Shown here one piece after another: positions 61,633-64,000 of a DNA stretch of 64,000 nucleotides. The DNA comes from RYN-428 sp035551995 (lineage in GTDB: Bacteria; Planctomycetota; Phycisphaerae; Tepidisphaerales; Tepidisphaeraceae): NCBI GenBank assembly GCA_035551995.1, contig DASZME010000072.1:45416-109415 (forward strand), given 5' to 3'. Positions within the stretch are counted from its first letter, which is position 1. Every line of letters begins with the position of its first letter. Made by a program: the position numbers and the translations under genes. The notes beneath the pieces were generated by a model. It saw only the letters and a program-made list of their open reading frames with translations. It had not been told where the DNA came from and searched no databases.

Positions 61633-63687
61633 ATGCCACCGCCGACACATTCTAGCCGACGTCGTTATTTGAACTATCGCGAGCAACTCAAGTCTCGCCG
61701 GGCGAATCCCGAAATGCGTGCCGAAGACGCGACGGCCTCGGCTTCGCCGCACGCTTCGGTGAGCACCGGCGGGGAAAAGAAAAAGCATCGGCGATCGCGT
61801 TCCTTCCGCCGATTGCTGACGGAATTTTGGGCGTTGTTGTATGGCTTTCGGGGTATGCTGATCCTGGTGCTTGCGTCGGTGAGCGTTTCGACGCTGCTGG
61901 GCCTCATGCCGCTGTATGGAACGAAGATCGTTTTTGACAGCGTTCTGCGGGATCATCCGTTGCCGGCTCGGCTGCCGTATTCGATCAGGCTTCCGCAGGA
62001 TCGGCCAGAGCTGTTGACGGTGGTGGCAATCGCCATGGTGGTTCTGGCGATGGGGTCGGAAGTGTTTGGTTTGTGGGGCCGCTGGCAGGCGACGCGCATG
62101 ACCAAGCGCGTGCAGGTTTCCGTGCGGAAGAAGGTGTTTGACCATGCCGTGCGCTTGCCGCTGCATCGGGTTTACAGCCTTAAGTCCGGCGGCGTGGCGT
62201 CGATTCTTCGCGAAGACGCGGGGGGCGTGGCGGAGCTTATTTTCTCGATGATCTACAACCCCTGGCGGGCGATAATCCAACTGCTCGGCAGCCTGGTGAT
62301 CCTCGCCTTTGTCGATTGGCGATTGCTTCTGGGTTCGCTGGCGCTATTGCCGACGGTCTGGCTGACGCATCGCACCTGGATCGGCCGCATCCGGCCGGTT
62401 TTTCGGGATATTCGCCTGACGCGCACGCAGATCGATTCCCACGCCACCGAAGCGTTCGGCGGCATGCGCGTCGTGCGCTCGTTCTCGCGGCAGCAAGCGG
62501 AAGCCGCCACTTTTACGCGAAACGGGCATCTGATGGCCCGGCAGGAAATATTCGCCTGGTGGTGGATGCGCGGGATCGATTTCGCCTGGTCGATTCTAAT
62601 TCCCGTCGCCAGCGCGTTCCTTCTTTACTTCGGCGGCATGCGTGTCCTGCACGATCTGGATAAACTCAAAGCTGGCCTGATCCAGCCGGGAGACGCGCTC
62701 ACCGTCGGCGATCTGGTGATGTTTCTTTCGTACCTGGCCGCCCTGCTCGGCCCGATCGCCGCGTTGGCCGCGAGCGCGACTGCCTTGCAAAATAGTCTTT
62801 CCGGACTCGATCGCGTGCTCGATCTTCTGGACGAAACATTGGAGATGCCCGACAAGCCCGACGCGCGGACGGTTCACAAAGACCAATCCGCCGGCCGGAT
62901 CACTTTTCGCGATGTTTCGTTTGCGTACGCCAACACAACCGCGCCGGTTCTGCACGATGTGACGCTGGACGTTCATCCTGGCGAGATGATCGCGCTGGTG
63001 GGTCCCAGCGGCGCCGGTAAGACAACGCTCTGCAACCTCATCGCCCGTTTTTACGATCCGACGTCCGGCGTAATCCTGCTCGACAACGTCGATCTCCGCG
63101 ACATCGCCCTCGACAGCTACCGCCGACTGCTTGGCATCGTCGAACAAGACACCTTCCTCTTCGACGGAACCATCGGCGAAAACATCGCCTACGGCCGTCG
63201 CGGCGCCACGCTTGAAGAAATCGCCGACGCCGCCAGGCTCGCCAATGCTCATGAATTTATCGAAAAACTTCCCGATGGCTACGACTCAATCATCGGCGAG
63301 CGCGGCGTAAAACTGTCCGGCGGACAACGCCAGCGCCTGACCATCGCGCGGGCGATTCTTGCCGACCCGCGCATCCTGATCCTTGACGAAGCCACGAGCA
63401 ATCTCGATACGGAGTCCGAACGGCTGATCCAATCGAGTTTGCAAACGCTGATGCGGGGCCGAACGAGTTTTGTCATCGCGCATCGTTTGAGCACGATCGC
63501 CCATGCCGACCGGATTTTGGTTTTGGAAAAAGGGGGGATCATCGAACAGGGGCGCCATGATGAACTGATGCAGGCGAGCGGGCGATATCGAGAAATGGTG
63601 GATTTACAAACGAGTCCGCCGACATCGCCCCGAGTGGCGATCGGCGCGGCGCGTGACGATGCGATGGCGACGGAGAATGCTCGTTAA
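61633..63687 (+). CDS. ABC exporter, MsbA/lipid-A-exporter-like (fused permease and ATPase)
   Basis: 684 residues. A basic N-terminal tail of about 75 residues is followed by six membrane helices (MLILVLASVSVSTLLGLMPL onward) and an ATPase domain: Walker A VGPSGAGKTTL, signature KLSGGQRQRLTIARAI, Walker B ILILDEATSNLD, H-loop IAHRLSTI. It acts as a homodimer exporting a lipid, peptide or polysaccharide precursor; the substrate is not readable. ATG 61633 is used; a GTG sits two codons earlier. Its divergence from the surface-protein gene gives no proof of a link. Confidence 0.9.
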   Translation: MPPPTHSSRRRYLNYREQLKSRRANPEMRAEDATASASPHASVSTGGEKKKHRRSRSFRRLLTEFWALLYGFRGMLILVLASVSVSTLLGLMPLYGTKIVFDSVLRDHPLPARLPYSIRLPQDRPELLTVVAIAMVVLAMGSEVFGLWGRWQATRMTKRVQVSVRKKVFDHAVRLPLHRVYSLKSGGVASILREDAGGVAELIFSMIYNPWRAIIQLLGSLVILAFVDWRLLLGSLALLPTVWLTHRTWIGRIRPVFRDIRLTRTQIDSHATEAFGGMRVVRSFSRQQAEAATFTRNGHLMARQEIFAWWWMRGIDFAWSILIPVASAFLLYFGGMRVLHDLDKLKAGLIQPGDALTVGDLVMFLSYLAALLGPIAALAASATALQNSLSGLDRVLDLLDETLEMPDKPDARTVHKDQSAGRITFRDVSFAYANTTAPVLHDVTLDVHPGEMIALVGPSGAGKTTLCNLIARFYDPTSGVILLDNVDLRDIALDSYRRLLGIVEQDTFLFDGTIGENIAYGRRGATLEEIADAARLANAHEFIEKLPDGYDSIIGERGVKLSGGQRQRLTIARAILADPRILILDEATSNLDTESERLIQSSLQTLMRGRTSFVIAHRLSTIAHADRILVLEKGGIIEQGRHDELMQASGRYREMVDLQTSPPTSPRVAIGAARDDAMATENAR

Positions 63688-63864
63688 TATGGTCACGATA
63701 GATGCAAAGACGCAAAATAGAGGAACGAGTATTCAGAATTGATGAAGTGTATCGGTCGCGGCGCCTCGCAAACGGCTTTGAATTGGAAATAAGTGCTTGC
63801 GGTGAAAAATCCGCCTCTCGTTGTAGAATCATCGCAACGAATAAGCCGTCACGAAAGATCTATC

Positions 63865-64000
63865 TGAACTTCCCCCCGTATGGCGGGCGCGGGGAAGTGA
63901 CTAATTGAAACTCGCCTCGAACGCTTCGGGGCTCATGTAGTTTAACGAACTGTGCAGCCGTTTGCGATTGTAAAACACCTCGATGTACTCAAAGATCGAC
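63865..64000 (-). mobile_element. IS3-type insertion sequence, end (partial)
   Basis: The left terminus begins TGAACTTCCCCCCGTATGG (63865), an IS3-like inverted-repeat start, and contains a CTTCCCC/GGGGAAG stem. The minus strand from the window edge to 63901 encodes the transposase end. The element continues beyond the window. Confidence 0.7.
63901..64000 (-). CDS. IS3-family transposase OrfB, C-terminal end (partial)
   Basis: Reading from the window edge gives SIFEYIEVFYNRKRLHSSLN then YMSPEAFEASFN and stop. FEYIEVFYNRKRLHSSLNYMSP is the conserved C-terminal box of IS3-type DDE integrases (rve domain). Only 33 codons are in the window. Confidence 0.9.
   Translation of the reverse strand, partial: SIFEYIEVFYNRKRLHSSLNYMSPEAFEASFN

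Overview
The window looks like chromosomal DNA of a planctomycete. The signs are large secreted proteins with an LEPR-like leader motif (residues LExRxLLS) and a dockerin-like end, a SpoVG with an embedded zinc ribbon, a small Hc1-like histone, a long two-domain nitrite/sulfite reductase, high GC, and genes scattered on both strands in short operons. The phylum is fairly secure. A placement in or near Phycisphaerae/Tepidisphaerales is a guess.

Layout. 0.1-5.4 kb: uracil-DNA glycosylase, dnaA, spoVG and ilvB. 5.7-10.7 kb: a membrane metalloprotease-like gene divergent from a complete spermidine/putrescine ABC operon in the order potC-potD-potB-potA. 10.7-13.7 kb: ligA with a lipoprotein hydrolase. 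13.8-14.4 kb: a Phd/RelE-type toxin-antitoxin pair with a broken toxin. 14.5-23.7 kb: thioesterase, GT2 glycosyltransferase, nitrite/sulfite reductase, a DNA glycosylase, a secreted hydrolase, FabZ and the Hc1-like histone. 23.7-33.5 kb: ilvE, a LolCD-type transporter, a BrnT/BrnA-like pair with a frameshifted toxin, lysS, tsaB, a large anchored protein and eno. 34.06-38.63 kb: a low-GC insertion flanked by 23-nt direct repeats, carrying leuA and a serine-recombinase remnant, inserted exactly at the 3' end of manA. 40.8-47.5 kb: the translation cluster tRNA-Thr, tuf, rpmG, tRNA-Trp, secE, nusG, rplK, rplA, rplJ, rplL, with palindromic heptad-repeat elements in several of its gaps. 47.9-53.1 kb: a secreted S8-type protease and uvrD/pcrA. 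53.1-54.95 kb: insertion debris and a RAYT (Y1) transposase with its REP hairpins. 55.0-61.3 kb: an eroded surface-protein/toxin-immunity locus. 61.6-63.7 kb: an MsbA-like exporter. The right edge cuts an IS3-type transposase.

How the genes work together. ilvB, leuA and ilvE are parts of branched-chain amino acid synthesis but sit in three separate places, one of them inside the insertion. The translation cluster follows the common bacterial order but ends in a strong terminator after rplL, without rpoBC.

The most unusual theme is antidote retention with toxin loss. The RelE-like toxin has an in-frame TAG, the BrnT-like toxin has a one-base insertion, and the surface-protein toxin next to an intact Imm44-like gene is split by two frameshifts. 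A transglutaminase-like effector next to an intact secreted partner is also frameshifted. Housekeeping genes in the same sequence are intact, which argues for real decay, although read errors in homopolymers remain possible. The 55.0-61.3 kb locus also holds a 189-nt direct repeat (two mismatches) bracketing an effector-plus-partner cassette.
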